A stretch of 64,000 nucleotides of DNA. Origin: an uncultured Campylobacterota bacterium (GTDB lineage: Bacteria > Campylobacterota > Campylobacteria > Campylobacterales > Sulfurovaceae). The position numbers were made by a program, and so were the translations under genes. The stretch covers positions 620,001-684,000 of the forward strand of contig CAKZQQ010000005.1 of assembly GCA_937141405.1 (NCBI GenBank), written 5' to 3'. A model generated the notes under the pieces. That model was not told the DNA's origin, made no database searches, and saw only the letters and a list, made by a program, of their open reading frames with translations. Shown one piece after another: positions 1 through 9,356 of the stretch; position 1 is the stretch's first letter, and the number at the start of each line of letters is the position of its first letter.

Positions 1-196
1 AGCCACCATTTTTACCTCGAATGCTTCGTATCAAATCTGCTTTTTTGAGTTTTATCATCAATTGATTAAGATAGTTTTTTGGGATATTGGCATTTTTTGC
101 TATCGTAGTAGCATCCATCGGAGTAGTCCCATCATGATTTGCAAGCTCAAACATGGCACGTAAACCATACCTCCCCGCCGAAGTGATCAAAGCCAT
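1..196 (-). CDS. Rrf2-family transcriptional regulator, N-terminal part (cut by window edge)
   Basis: The reverse strand reads MALITSAGRYGLRAMFEL and continues open to the window edge, giving the winged-helix half of an Rrf2/IscR/CymR-type repressor (about 65 residues visible). The ATG lies 4 bp after the metY stop. An AGGA Shine-Dalgarno lies inside the last codons of metY, so the two genes are probably co-transcribed and coupled. Some Rrf2 proteins (CymR) control cysteine and methionine genes, so control of metY is a reasonable inference. The C-terminal half, which would show whether Fe-S cysteines exist, is outside the window. Confidence 0.85.
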   Translation of the reverse strand, partial: MALITSAGRYGLRAMFELANHDGTTPMDATTIAKNANIPKNYLNQLMIKLKKADLIRSIRGKNGG

Positions 197-200
197 ACTA

Positions 201-1466
201 TTATCCTAGTGCCCGCTGAAGATCTTTTATGAGGTCAGAGGTATGCTCAAGCCCGATACTCAGTCTTATCGTCGTTGGATTGATTCCGGCAACTTTAAGC
301 TCATCTTCGCTCATCTGTGAGTGTGTCGTGCTTGCAGGATGAACGATAAGTGATTTGCTATCGCCTATATTCACCACGATACTCAAAAGCTCAACGCTAT
401 CAATGATACGCTTTGCCTCCTCAAAGGAGCCGACTTCAAAGGAGATAAGCCCGCTTGCTTTACCCCCTTTAAAATACTTCTGTGCTTTTTTATAATCACT
501 ATGACTTTCTAATCCCGGGTAATTGACCGCTTTTACTTTCGGGTGTGATTCTAAAAATTTTGCAATTTCAAGCGCATTATCAGAATGTTTTTCTATCCTT
601 AAAGCGAGTGTCTCTAGTCCTTGGATAAAGAGCCAACCATTAAATGCACTCTGGGCTGCTCCTATGTCTCTTAGAAGAGAGAGTCGGATGCGTAATGTAA
701 AGTTTGGAAGCGGCACATCAGTATAGACAAGTCCATGATAACTCACATCCGGTGTATTAAAATGATAATAGCGTTTTGAATCTTTAAAAAATTCATTGAG
801 TCCTTCTCTCTCAACAATGATACCTCCAAGTGCCGTTCCTTGACCATTTGTATACTTTGAAGTTGAATGGACAACCACATCAACGCCAAATGCGATCGGG
901 TTACATAAAATTGCTGTCGCAACCGTATTATCACAGATTGTCAAAACACCATGTTTTTTAGCGATACTGACAACTGCATCAATATCCGTGATAGCTATCT
1001 GAGGATTTGAGAGCGATTCAAAAAATATCGCTTTTGTCTTCTCGTCTATCAACCCCTCAAGATCACTTGCATCACTGCTTTTAAATACCCTCGCCTCAAT
1101 ACCAAATCTTTTGAGCGTATAGGTTGCAAGTGTAGCTGTACCTCCATAGAGTTTATCAGAGATGATGATATTATCTCCCGCTTCTGCTACATTGGCAATC
1201 GCATAAAATACCGCAGCTGCGCCCGAGGCGACAGCGATTGCTGCCGCACCGCCTTCAAGCTCGGCAAATCTTGCTTCAAGTATATCATTGGTTGGATTTG
1301 TAAGCCTACTATAGATGGGTCCAAGCTCTTTAAGTGCAAAAAGATCTGCTGCATGTTCGGCATCTCGAAAAGCATAGGCCGTGCTCTGGTAGATAGGAAC
1401 ACTCATTGTTCCAAAGCCTTGCTTTGTGTCATATCCGGCATGCAAAGCTATCGTCTCTTTTTCCAT
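201..1466 (-). CDS. metY: O-acetylhomoserine sulfhydrylase (PLP)
   Basis: This is a cytosolic PLP enzyme of the Cys/Met metabolism family that makes homocysteine from O-acetylhomoserine and sulfide, in direct-sulfhydrylation methionine synthesis. The protein has 421 residues, normal for MetY. It opens with ETIALHAGY, has the early YSRLTNPT substrate motif, and carries the PLP-binding lysine at K204 in HSTSKYTNGQGTALGG. The ATG start has an AGGATGAG ribosome site. The downstream partner is an Rrf2 regulator. Closely related family members (cystathionine gamma-synthase, methionine gamma-lyase) are possible, but the length and the N-terminal motif favour MetY. Confidence 0.92.
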   Translation of the reverse strand: MEKETIALHAGYDTKQGFGTMSVPIYQSTAYAFRDAEHAADLFALKELGPIYSRLTNPTNDILEARFAELEGGAAAIAVASGAAAVFYAIANVAEAGDNIIISDKLYGGTATLATYTLKRFGIEARVFKSSDASDLEGLIDEKTKAIFFESLSNPQIAITDIDAVVSIAKKHGVLTICDNTVATAILCNPIAFGVDVVVHSTSKYTNGQGTALGGIIVEREGLNEFFKDSKRYYHFNTPDVSYHGLVYTDVPLPNFTLRIRLSLLRDIGAAQSAFNGWLFIQGLETLALRIEKHSDNALEIAKFLESHPKVKAVNYPGLESHSDYKKAQKYFKGGKASGLISFEVGSFEEAKRIIDSVELLSIVVNIGDSKSLIVHPASTTHSQMSEDELKVAGINPTTIRLSIGLEHTSDLIKDLQRALG

Positions 1467-1497
1467 ATCTCATCCTTTTTTTAATTTCATTACCCAA

Positions 1498-1526
1498 ACT
1501 ATAGTAAAATAAAATGTTAATGTCAA
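1498..1526 (-). promoter_or_regulatory. sigma-70 promoter of metY
   Basis: On the minus strand TTGACA (1521-1526) is followed after exactly 17 bp by TATAGT (1498-1503), about 32 bp before the metY ATG. This is a near-consensus housekeeping promoter. The AT-rich flank upstream could hold the Rrf2 operator, but I see no clear palindrome. Confidence 0.75.
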
Positions 1527-1604
1527 GTATTTCTATTATATTTATTAAATATTACTATTTTAAGGGGATTATAAATCAATAGTAAATTACTTAAGTATAT
1601 TATG

Positions 1605-2579
1605 TCAAAAGCTTTTTGCTAAATCTTCCAATGCTTTTTTCTCGCCACTCTCAAAGTTGCCCCATCTAAAGAAAACTACCTTTTTTGGTCTCTTCATAAT
1701 TGGCTTCAAATTATCAATCGCCTCTTGAAGCATCGGGATTGAGACACTATCAAATCGCACCCTATCACCCTCGTAGAGTAGTTTGCCTTTAAGATAATGC
1801 TCTTTGGTGACTTGATATAAATTATCTGAGAGATGTTTAAAATTTTTCCCGATGATCTCATCTTTGCTGACGCCCTCTATCGCCCCAACAACTTTAGAGA
1901 AACGAATAATCGTCGCTTGTGTATAAAGTGGCAACGCCAAATCTAACGCTAAAGGATAGGTGTCAAAATTGTAGTGATACCTCTTTGCAACATCAATATC
2001 TAAGATGTAATTTTTTGTATCAATTGAGGTAAAATCACTCATATTATAATACATAAGCATACCGCTATCAGCAGGCGGTACACCCGTCTTGGAAGCATAT
2101 TTTATCTGATGCAATCGAATAGTTACTTCTATTTTTTTCTTTGATGCCGCTTTTAGCTCTTTGAGCATTGCAAAGTATTTCTCCTTGCTGCTTGGCGTCC
2201 AATCACAATCTACCTCTATCTTCTCATATGTAAAGTTGGCACTTTGTGATAACTTCTCTATATTTTGGTATATATTTTGCGCCAATTGCCTAGCATCGAC
2301 ATATGATAAAACTCTATTGTCTATATAGATAACCGGGACTATCTTTGAGTTTGAAGCAGTTTTAAAAATCGTATCTCTATACTCTACATTTTTGCCGTTA
2401 TAGCCGATATCGATACATTTGATATAGTGCGGTTTAAGCAAAGTATCTTTGGGTATGTTATAGCTCTGTTTCCAATGATAAAAGTCAATACTCGGGTGTT
2501 GTTTGAAGAATGCATTATAGACAAAATAGGCTCCGATAAGAAGCGATACTATAGCTATAATGCGAAGATATCTTCGCAT
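1605..2579 (-). CDS. membrane-anchored protein, DUF3142-like
   Basis: This 324-residue protein has a short basic N-terminus and one hydrophobic segment (about residues 6-24) with no lipobox, so it is probably tethered to the inner membrane facing the periplasm. The pattern KIEVDCDWTPSSKEKYFAML, followed by IEVTIRLHQI and MLMYYNM, resembles DUF3142, a TIM-barrel family of unknown function that looks like a glycoside hydrolase. I start it at the ATG at 2579, which overlaps the upstream stop as TGATG; an in-frame TTG one codon earlier is less likely. It is translationally coupled to the 725-residue exported protein upstream, so the pair probably works together. The substrate is unknown. Confidence 0.72.
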   Translation of the reverse strand: MRRYLRIIAIVSLLIGAYFVYNAFFKQHPSIDFYHWKQSYNIPKDTLLKPHYIKCIDIGYNGKNVEYRDTIFKTASNSKIVPVIYIDNRVLSYVDARQLAQNIYQNIEKLSQSANFTYEKIEVDCDWTPSSKEKYFAMLKELKAASKKKIEVTIRLHQIKYASKTGVPPADSGMLMYYNMSDFTSIDTKNYILDIDVAKRYHYNFDTYPLALDLALPLYTQATIIRFSKVVGAIEGVSKDEIIGKNFKHLSDNLYQVTKEHYLKGKLLYEGDRVRFDSVSIPMLQEAIDNLKPIMKRPKKVVFFRWGNFESGEKKALEDLAKSF

Positions 2580-4756
2580 CAAAAAAACCTAAATGAAGCG
2601 CAGCTTTTTATAACCTCTTTTCCGTATTGTGTATTGCTGTACTCTCTTTTATACTTTTTGATATTTTTATTAAAATTCTTATCTTTTTGAAGTGCCTCTT
2701 TCATATTTTCCAAATAGTTAAATGAAGGACCCCAACCCTCTTTTTTGGCATAAGCGATGCAAGCATTTGCAAGATCGATTTTTAGAAGTTGGTACGCAAT
2801 CTTGGCCTTAAACTCTTTTTTGCGCGCATATCTGAGCGCTATCTTATACTCTTTTTGCGCCAAAGAGAGGTCTGTGCTTTTTAGCGATGGTTCATATGGC
2901 GAGAAGGAAAGATAGACGCTTCTGCGGAGTGTGGCACTCATAGGAAAACTTCCGAACCAACTCTTATTGTAAAGTCCCGTTGCATAAAGATAGTGATCCA
3001 TCGGATCTTTCGAGCCGGCTTTTATCTTTTGTTGTAACTCAAGCATAACTTTTGCAAATTTTTTCTGTGTATAGGGTCTCTTTTTTCCACTTCTATTATT
3101 GCCGCTCAAAAATGTATTAAATGGATTATAGGGTGAGGCTTCACTATCTTTGGGCAATTTTGCCAGATACTTATTTGCTTTTTTGAAATTATTATCTTGC
3201 ATAAAAAGAAGCGCGGCTATTTTATATATATCTCCGCTCTGCAAATTTTTCACATTGTGCTCATAAACTTTTTTCTCAAAAAATGAGCGATTTTTCTCTT
3301 TGATATAGCGCTCAAACTCATCTGCATTCGCATTGACAAGCGACCACAATCCATAGTAGTAAGGCATATAATAAGACGATCCATTGGCAGTGTAAAGCTT
3401 GAGTATATCTCTTTTTGCATGCCCTTGCGGATAGAGTGTTGCGATCTGTAAAACACTATAGCGCAATAGTGATTGCTGTTGTGCTTCAGGCAGCTGAGAT
3501 AAAATCGGTTTAATTGCAGTAGCCAATTTAGCTTGATTTTTAAGATTTTTTGTTCTATTGAGCATATCAAGATAACCGATAAGAGCGACATAGACCTGCT
3601 CTTTTTTAGAAGCCTTCGCGCGAAGCTGTTTAAATCGCTTGTTATCAAGCGGTTTATAATCAATCATATCAAGATAGAGATTTGCATAAAGCGTAAAAAA
3701 AGAGGGGTCTTTTTGTGCTTTTAAGATATCTTTATATGCAGCTATCTGCTCTGCATAACTCTTTTTTATCTCATCGGTTTTTATCTTATAATACTCTTCT
3801 TGCATAATGGTATATCTTTGATTTTGTAAATCCTGCATGACCATATAGCTCAGTCTATCGAACCAGATAGATTGTGGTGCTATCTTAGCTATACTCTTTA
3901 AATCTTTTATGCCGCTATTTTGCCAATGCATAGCCCGCAAAAAATACAAAAGCGCCTTTTCATCCTCGTTAGTAGCGCGATCGAGCATAGCATGCCAATC
4001 GGCATTACTTGTAACTTTAAAATCATAGTACCCTAGGTAAGGATTGACTTTATGTGTTGCAAATATCTTCGCATAGAGCATATTAGCCTCAACCATTTTA
4101 TGCATTCGCTCAAAAGCTCCGGCTCTCAATGCTGTTATCCACTCATCGACGATTGAGCCTTTTATGATAATGGATTTATACTCTTCATAAAGCTTTAGCT
4201 CTTGCGAAAACTCTCCATAGTAGTGGTAGAGTCGCATGACCAAAAAGAGATATCTCTGCTTTAAAAATCTATCTTGCGTATCACCGATGAGCTTTATGCC
4301 CTCTGTTATAATGGCATTATAATTCGGGGGGAGTTTTTCACCTTCGTTTTTTATAGCAAAAGGCATCTGGAGTGACAAAAAATTGATATATGTATCAAAA
4401 TTCGCATCATTGATCTTTGCTTTATACTTCTTATATATCTCTTGAATCGGAGCAGAATCATAAAAGAGCTCATTGATCTCTTCTTTTGTCATCTTGGAGC
4501 CAAAATACCCGCTCCATGCCTCTATATTATGTGCAGGTTCAACATCATTCTTAAAATGATACCATCGATCACCATGTGCCCCATAACCCTCAGAGAGATC
4601 ATAGAGAGGATTTTTGGGATCGATATCGACAAATGAGGGGTCTAGAAAATTGTAGTATTCATCTTTGACATATGTCTCGCCCCAACCTCCGGCACATGAA
4701 AACGCTTGCGCGCTCAAAAGAGCTATACCTATAACGATATTTTTAAAAAATCCCAT
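2579..4756 (-). CDS. large exported protein of unknown function, helical-repeat-like
   Basis: The 725-residue protein has a signal peptide (MGFFKNIVIGIALLSAQAFS) followed by CAGGWGETY. Cleavage may be by signal peptidase I; the AFSC sequence is a poor lipobox. The mature part is rich in Lys, Tyr and Ala, with many short amphipathic helices that read like TPR/SEL-type solenoid repeats, but I cannot define a repeat register. No enzyme motif is visible. It shares a 1-bp stop/start overlap with the DUF3142-like gene after it, so the two form an operon. I do not recognise the family with confidence. Confidence 0.7.
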   Translation of the reverse strand: MGFFKNIVIGIALLSAQAFSCAGGWGETYVKDEYYNFLDPSFVDIDPKNPLYDLSEGYGAHGDRWYHFKNDVEPAHNIEAWSGYFGSKMTKEEINELFYDSAPIQEIYKKYKAKINDANFDTYINFLSLQMPFAIKNEGEKLPPNYNAIITEGIKLIGDTQDRFLKQRYLFLVMRLYHYYGEFSQELKLYEEYKSIIIKGSIVDEWITALRAGAFERMHKMVEANMLYAKIFATHKVNPYLGYYDFKVTSNADWHAMLDRATNEDEKALLYFLRAMHWQNSGIKDLKSIAKIAPQSIWFDRLSYMVMQDLQNQRYTIMQEEYYKIKTDEIKKSYAEQIAAYKDILKAQKDPSFFTLYANLYLDMIDYKPLDNKRFKQLRAKASKKEQVYVALIGYLDMLNRTKNLKNQAKLATAIKPILSQLPEAQQQSLLRYSVLQIATLYPQGHAKRDILKLYTANGSSYYMPYYYGLWSLVNANADEFERYIKEKNRSFFEKKVYEHNVKNLQSGDIYKIAALLFMQDNNFKKANKYLAKLPKDSEASPYNPFNTFLSGNNRSGKKRPYTQKKFAKVMLELQQKIKAGSKDPMDHYLYATGLYNKSWFGSFPMSATLRRSVYLSFSPYEPSLKSTDLSLAQKEYKIALRYARKKEFKAKIAYQLLKIDLANACIAYAKKEGWGPSFNYLENMKEALQKDKNFNKNIKKYKREYSNTQYGKEVIKSCASFRFF

Positions 4757-4818
4757 ATCCTACCCTATAATACTTTTTTTGTAGTTAAGATTATAGCTTT
4801 TGATAAATATAATTGCGG

Positions 4819-5154
4819 TTAAAACAGCTCTTTGAAGCGTGTTTCATCAAACCCGACAATCACACTATTTTTATATTCGATAACAGGTCTTTTGATGATG
4901 AGATTCTCCTTTGCCATCCACTCGATCTTTTGTGTATCGGTTAAGTTCAACTCTTTGAGTTTCAATGTTTTATATTTTGTCCCTTTTGTATTGAGCAGTA
5001 TATCTAAGCTTGTATGTCCTAACCATTCTTGAATCTTAGCTGCATCCACAGGCTCTTTTTTAAAATCTATAAATTCATATTTGATGCCGTTATCATTCAT
5101 AAATTTGAGTGCTTTTCTCACACTACCACATGTTTTGATGCCGTATATTTTCAT
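4819..5154 (-). CDS. ArsC/Spx/YffB-family thioredoxin-fold protein
   Basis: This is a 111-residue protein with the family's N-terminal motif MKIYGIKTCGSVRKALKFM and the later RP-x-I/V pattern (IKRPVIEYKNSVIVGFDE). It has one active-site Cys in TCGS and no second Cys nearby, as in YffB-type proteins, which probably use glutathione or another thiol, and unlike Spx CxxC. True arsenate reductase activity cannot be claimed. It is a single gene with its own AT-rich leader. Confidence 0.82.
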   Translation of the reverse strand: MKIYGIKTCGSVRKALKFMNDNGIKYEFIDFKKEPVDAAKIQEWLGHTSLDILLNTKGTKYKTLKLKELNLTDTQKIEWMAKENLIIKRPVIEYKNSVIVGFDETRFKELF

Positions 5155-5511
5155 AATTATCCCTTTGATTTATAATTAATGAATGATAGCAAAAAAGGTT
5201 TATTTATAGTTGTGATGCTCACCTTCACACTTCGTTTGCAATCCCTCAAGTAAAATTGTCAAGCAAATTAAAAATAAGCTGCTCTTTCTGTCGCTTTCAC
5301 ACTTCTTGTGCAGTTGTGAATGCGAGCACTGCGAAGCACGAGCGTTGAACAACGCCCGCACAATTGTGAAACGACGATTTTCTTTTCTTACTTTTCTTTA
5401 CTAAAAAGAAAAGTTATAGAGATTTCTTGTTTCCTTTTTAGCAAAACAATAAAAAGTTACTTTAACTCATTTTCGCATAACAAGCTATTTGAGAATATGC
5501 CGTTTCACGCC
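5155..5511. other. non-coding spacer with inverted repeats
   Basis: The 357 bp between the ArsC-like gene start and the guaB stop contain no convincing gene. The stretch from about 5285 to 5385 is GC-richer than its surroundings and carries nested palindromes: TTCACA/TTGTGAA arms around 5289-5317, GCGTTGAACAACGC near 5342, and ACTTTTCTTT/AAAGAAAAGT arms at 5390-5415. A shorter form of the last hairpin recurs near 25345. It could be a dispersed intergenic repeat, or a guaB 3' structure read on the minus strand. Confidence 0.45.
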
Positions 5512-6972
<1,461 letters not shown>

Positions 6973-7083
6973 CTAAAAATATGAGAGTATTAGGCTGTTG
7001 ATATATTGTGCAATAATACCCAAAAACTTCTTTCAAGCTCGAACAAGAAACAGCGTGAAAACCTCTTATTTAAAAAAAATTAA

Positions 7084-7839
7084 CTATGCTTTTTCATCAC
7101 TTTTAAGCCACTCAAGCGCCTCTGCTCTATCTTTAAAGGCTTTCATCTCTCCACCTATAAACCATGAGCCTATCTTTGCGGCAATATCTTGCCAATTTTT
7201 ATGCCCGTAAATTGCAAGCTTTTCAAAGTGATTTCCATGCTTTAATCCAAGACTAAAATCATCCCAAGCCGCTCTTGCTTCCCATCCGTCAAACTCGCTC
7301 ATATCCACAAGTATTTTTATCTTCGGCTCTCTCATCCCTACGGTTGCGGCATCTAGTATAGGATTGATCTTTTCATAATCAGCATGAGTTAATGTTCCAA
7401 CTACTTTCATACTCATAAAATACTCATCACCTGCTCGAAACATCCCGATAGAGATACCATGTCTACTCACCTCTGCAATATCTCCGTCGCCTGCCCATTT
7501 TTTAGCCTCTTCGAAGTCATCATAATCAAATTGTTTCACTTCGGCACTTACAAAGTGATCCACAACATGATCTGCAAATTCGCCTATTGCAGAATCGGTA
7601 CAAATAGCAACTCTACTGAGCAACTTTTGATGATCTTTTACAAATCTAAAGTGAGTGAGCATTGCTCCAAAAGAGTCCCAACCCGGGAATGATTTTGTAT
7701 AGATAACAGCACCTTTAAGCTTATCGTGCGTTTCAAGGTAAAGATCTATCATATGTGAAGCTGTTTTAAAATCATCTTCACTCAACGGACCATTAGGCAT
7801 CAATACGGCTACGCCTCTGTCTACATTTATCAAAAGCAT
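7084..7839 (-). CDS. protein with two fused SpoIIAA-like (STAS-superfamily) domains
   Basis: The 251 residues divide into two similar halves (about 1-125 and 127-247). Each contains the SpoIIAA-like pattern: a helix with LxGAVIYTKSFPGWDSFGAM or IKILVDMSEFDGWEARAAW, then a strand KLLSRVAICTD or FEKLAIYGHKNW, then a helix ending in VKQFDYDDFEEAKKWA or MKAFKDRAEALEWL. These small cytosolic domains usually occur singly, and their function is mostly unknown (lipid or anti-sigma-like binding has been proposed). Here the duplication may make an intramolecular dimer. The gene lies 60 bp downstream of gatA in the ileS direction. Confidence 0.8.
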   Translation of the reverse strand: MLLINVDRGVAVLMPNGPLSEDDFKTASHMIDLYLETHDKLKGAVIYTKSFPGWDSFGAMLTHFRFVKDHQKLLSRVAICTDSAIGEFADHVVDHFVSAEVKQFDYDDFEEAKKWAGDGDIAEVSRHGISIGMFRAGDEYFMSMKVVGTLTHADYEKINPILDAATVGMREPKIKILVDMSEFDGWEARAAWDDFSLGLKHGNHFEKLAIYGHKNWQDIAAKIGSWFIGGEMKAFKDRAEALEWLKSDEKA

Positions 7840-7899
7840 TACTTCTCCTTTTGCATTTTGATAAATTATAGCACAAAATAAAAAATAAAAATTAAATAG

Positions 7900-9237
7900 T
7901 TATCCGACATACCCCATGGCACGCTCTAAGCTACTCGCACCATCAAAGATCGCTTGCTCATTAAAGGCTTTGGCGATAAGCTGAAATCCTATCGGCAAAC
8001 CGTTGCTATCTTTTTTGACAGGTAAAGAGAGCGCAGGCAATCCTGCAAGGTTGATAGCAATCGTGTACATATCACTCTTGTACATCTCAAGCGGGTCTTG
8101 CATAGAACCAATCTTTGGAGCAGTGCTTGGCGCAACAGGAGAGAGGATAAGATCAGCTTCATCAAATATCTTATTGAACTCATCGCGTATCAGATGGCGC
8201 ACTTTTTGTGCTTTGAGATAGTAGGCATCATAATACCCGCTAGAGAGCACGAAGTTTCCAAGGAGTATTCTTCTTTTGACCTCTTCACCAAACCCTTCAC
8301 TTCTGGTCTTATAGAAGAGCTCTTCGACACTATTTGATGATGCTCTATTGCCGTATCTTACACCGTCATATCGAGCGAGGTTTGTTGCTGCTTCGGCAGT
8401 TGCAACGATATAGTAAGTTGAGATATCATACTTGGTATTGGTCATATTTTTATGGATAACCGTATGGCCTGCATCTTCAAAAGCTTTGAGTGTCTCGGCA
8501 TACGCCTCTTGTATCTCAGAGTTCGCTTCAGATATATAGTTATCGATCGCCGCAATAGTTAGCTTTCTATTCTCATCGACAACGCTCTTGCCCTCATTGA
8601 TATCGGCACTTGTAGAATCTTTTGGATCATGCCCTTTGAGGATATCATAGAGGATCATCGCATCTTCTACATTTTGTGTGATTGGCCCTATCTGATCCAA
8701 ACTTGATGCATAAGCACCAAGTCCATAACGGCTCACTCTTCCATAGGTCGGTTTAAGCCCCACACAACCACAATACGCAGCAGGCTGACGGATAGAGCCG
8801 CCCGTATCACTCCCGAGTGCAGCGATAGCGATGCCGCCGGCAACAGCAGCTGCAGAACCGCCCGAACTACCCCCTGGGACATGCGCCGTATTGTGTGGGT
8901 TTTTTGTGATGCCATAAAAGCTACTCTCTGTCGTACTTCCCATAGCAAACTCATCCATATTTGATCTACCAAAAGCCATCATCCCTGCATTTTTTAGTTT
9001 TGTGATAACGGTCGCATCATAAGGGGCAACATAGCCTTGGAGTATCTTTGATGCGCTTGTTACGCTCCAGCCATCGACTTGGATATTGTCTTTGATGAGT
9101 ATCGGCACACCCTCCCCGCTACTTCCAAAATCGATATAGGCATTAAGGTCACTCGCTTTGGCTCTCTTTTCAAGATCAACTCTGATCTCTGCTAGCTCCT
9201 CTTTGCTCTTTGTCAATGCCTCTTTTAGCGTTATCAC
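7900..9237 (-). CDS. gatA: aspartyl/glutamyl-tRNA amidotransferase subunit A
   Basis: GatA hydrolyses glutamine and passes ammonia for transamidation of Glu-tRNA(Gln) or Asp-tRNA(Asn). The amidase-signature triad is visible as K49 (VPILIKDN), cis-Ser S124 (GGSSGGS) and nucleophile S148 (DTGGSIR). The length of 445 residues is slightly short but complete. Translation starts at GTG (9235-9237), which overlaps the stop of a tiny upstream membrane gene as GTGA, so expression is coupled to it. gatB and gatC are not in the window, which is common in this phylum. Confidence 0.95.
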   Translation of the reverse strand: MITLKEALTKSKEELAEIRVDLEKRAKASDLNAYIDFGSSGEGVPILIKDNIQVDGWSVTSASKILQGYVAPYDATVITKLKNAGMMAFGRSNMDEFAMGSTTESSFYGITKNPHNTAHVPGGSSGGSAAAVAGGIAIAALGSDTGGSIRQPAAYCGCVGLKPTYGRVSRYGLGAYASSLDQIGPITQNVEDAMILYDILKGHDPKDSTSADINEGKSVVDENRKLTIAAIDNYISEANSEIQEAYAETLKAFEDAGHTVIHKNMTNTKYDISTYYIVATAEAATNLARYDGVRYGNRASSNSVEELFYKTRSEGFGEEVKRRILLGNFVLSSGYYDAYYLKAQKVRHLIRDEFNKIFDEADLILSPVAPSTAPKIGSMQDPLEMYKSDMYTIAINLAGLPALSLPVKKDSNGLPIGFQLIAKAFNEQAIFDGASSLERAMGYVG

Positions 9238-9356
9238 TTTGACTCCTTATGTTTATAATAATGGACCAATCCAAGTCCTATGCCTATGATGATAGCTATC
9301 ACCACAATCGAGCCGATGATAACCTCCAAACTAACGGGCTTTGAAAGATCAAACAT
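9234..9356 (-). CDS. 40-residue single-span membrane protein between ileS and gatA
   Basis: A short frame encodes [20 protein letters not shown], continues hydrophobic and ends KHKESK. It has one transmembrane segment (about residues 12-33) and a basic tail, so N-out/C-in topology is likely. It overlaps the ileS end by 8 bp and its stop shares GTGA with the gatA start, so it is probably translated between two essential genes. The frame stays open far upstream inside ileS, but the ATG at 9356 is the sensible start. The function is unknown. Confidence 0.6.
   Translation of the reverse strand: MFDLSKPVSLEVIIGSIVVIAIIIGIGLGLVHYYKHKESK

Noticed and set aside
1467-1604. SAM or other riboswitch upstream of metY
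   Set aside because: The leader between the promoter and the ATG is only about 30 nt, too short for an aptamer.
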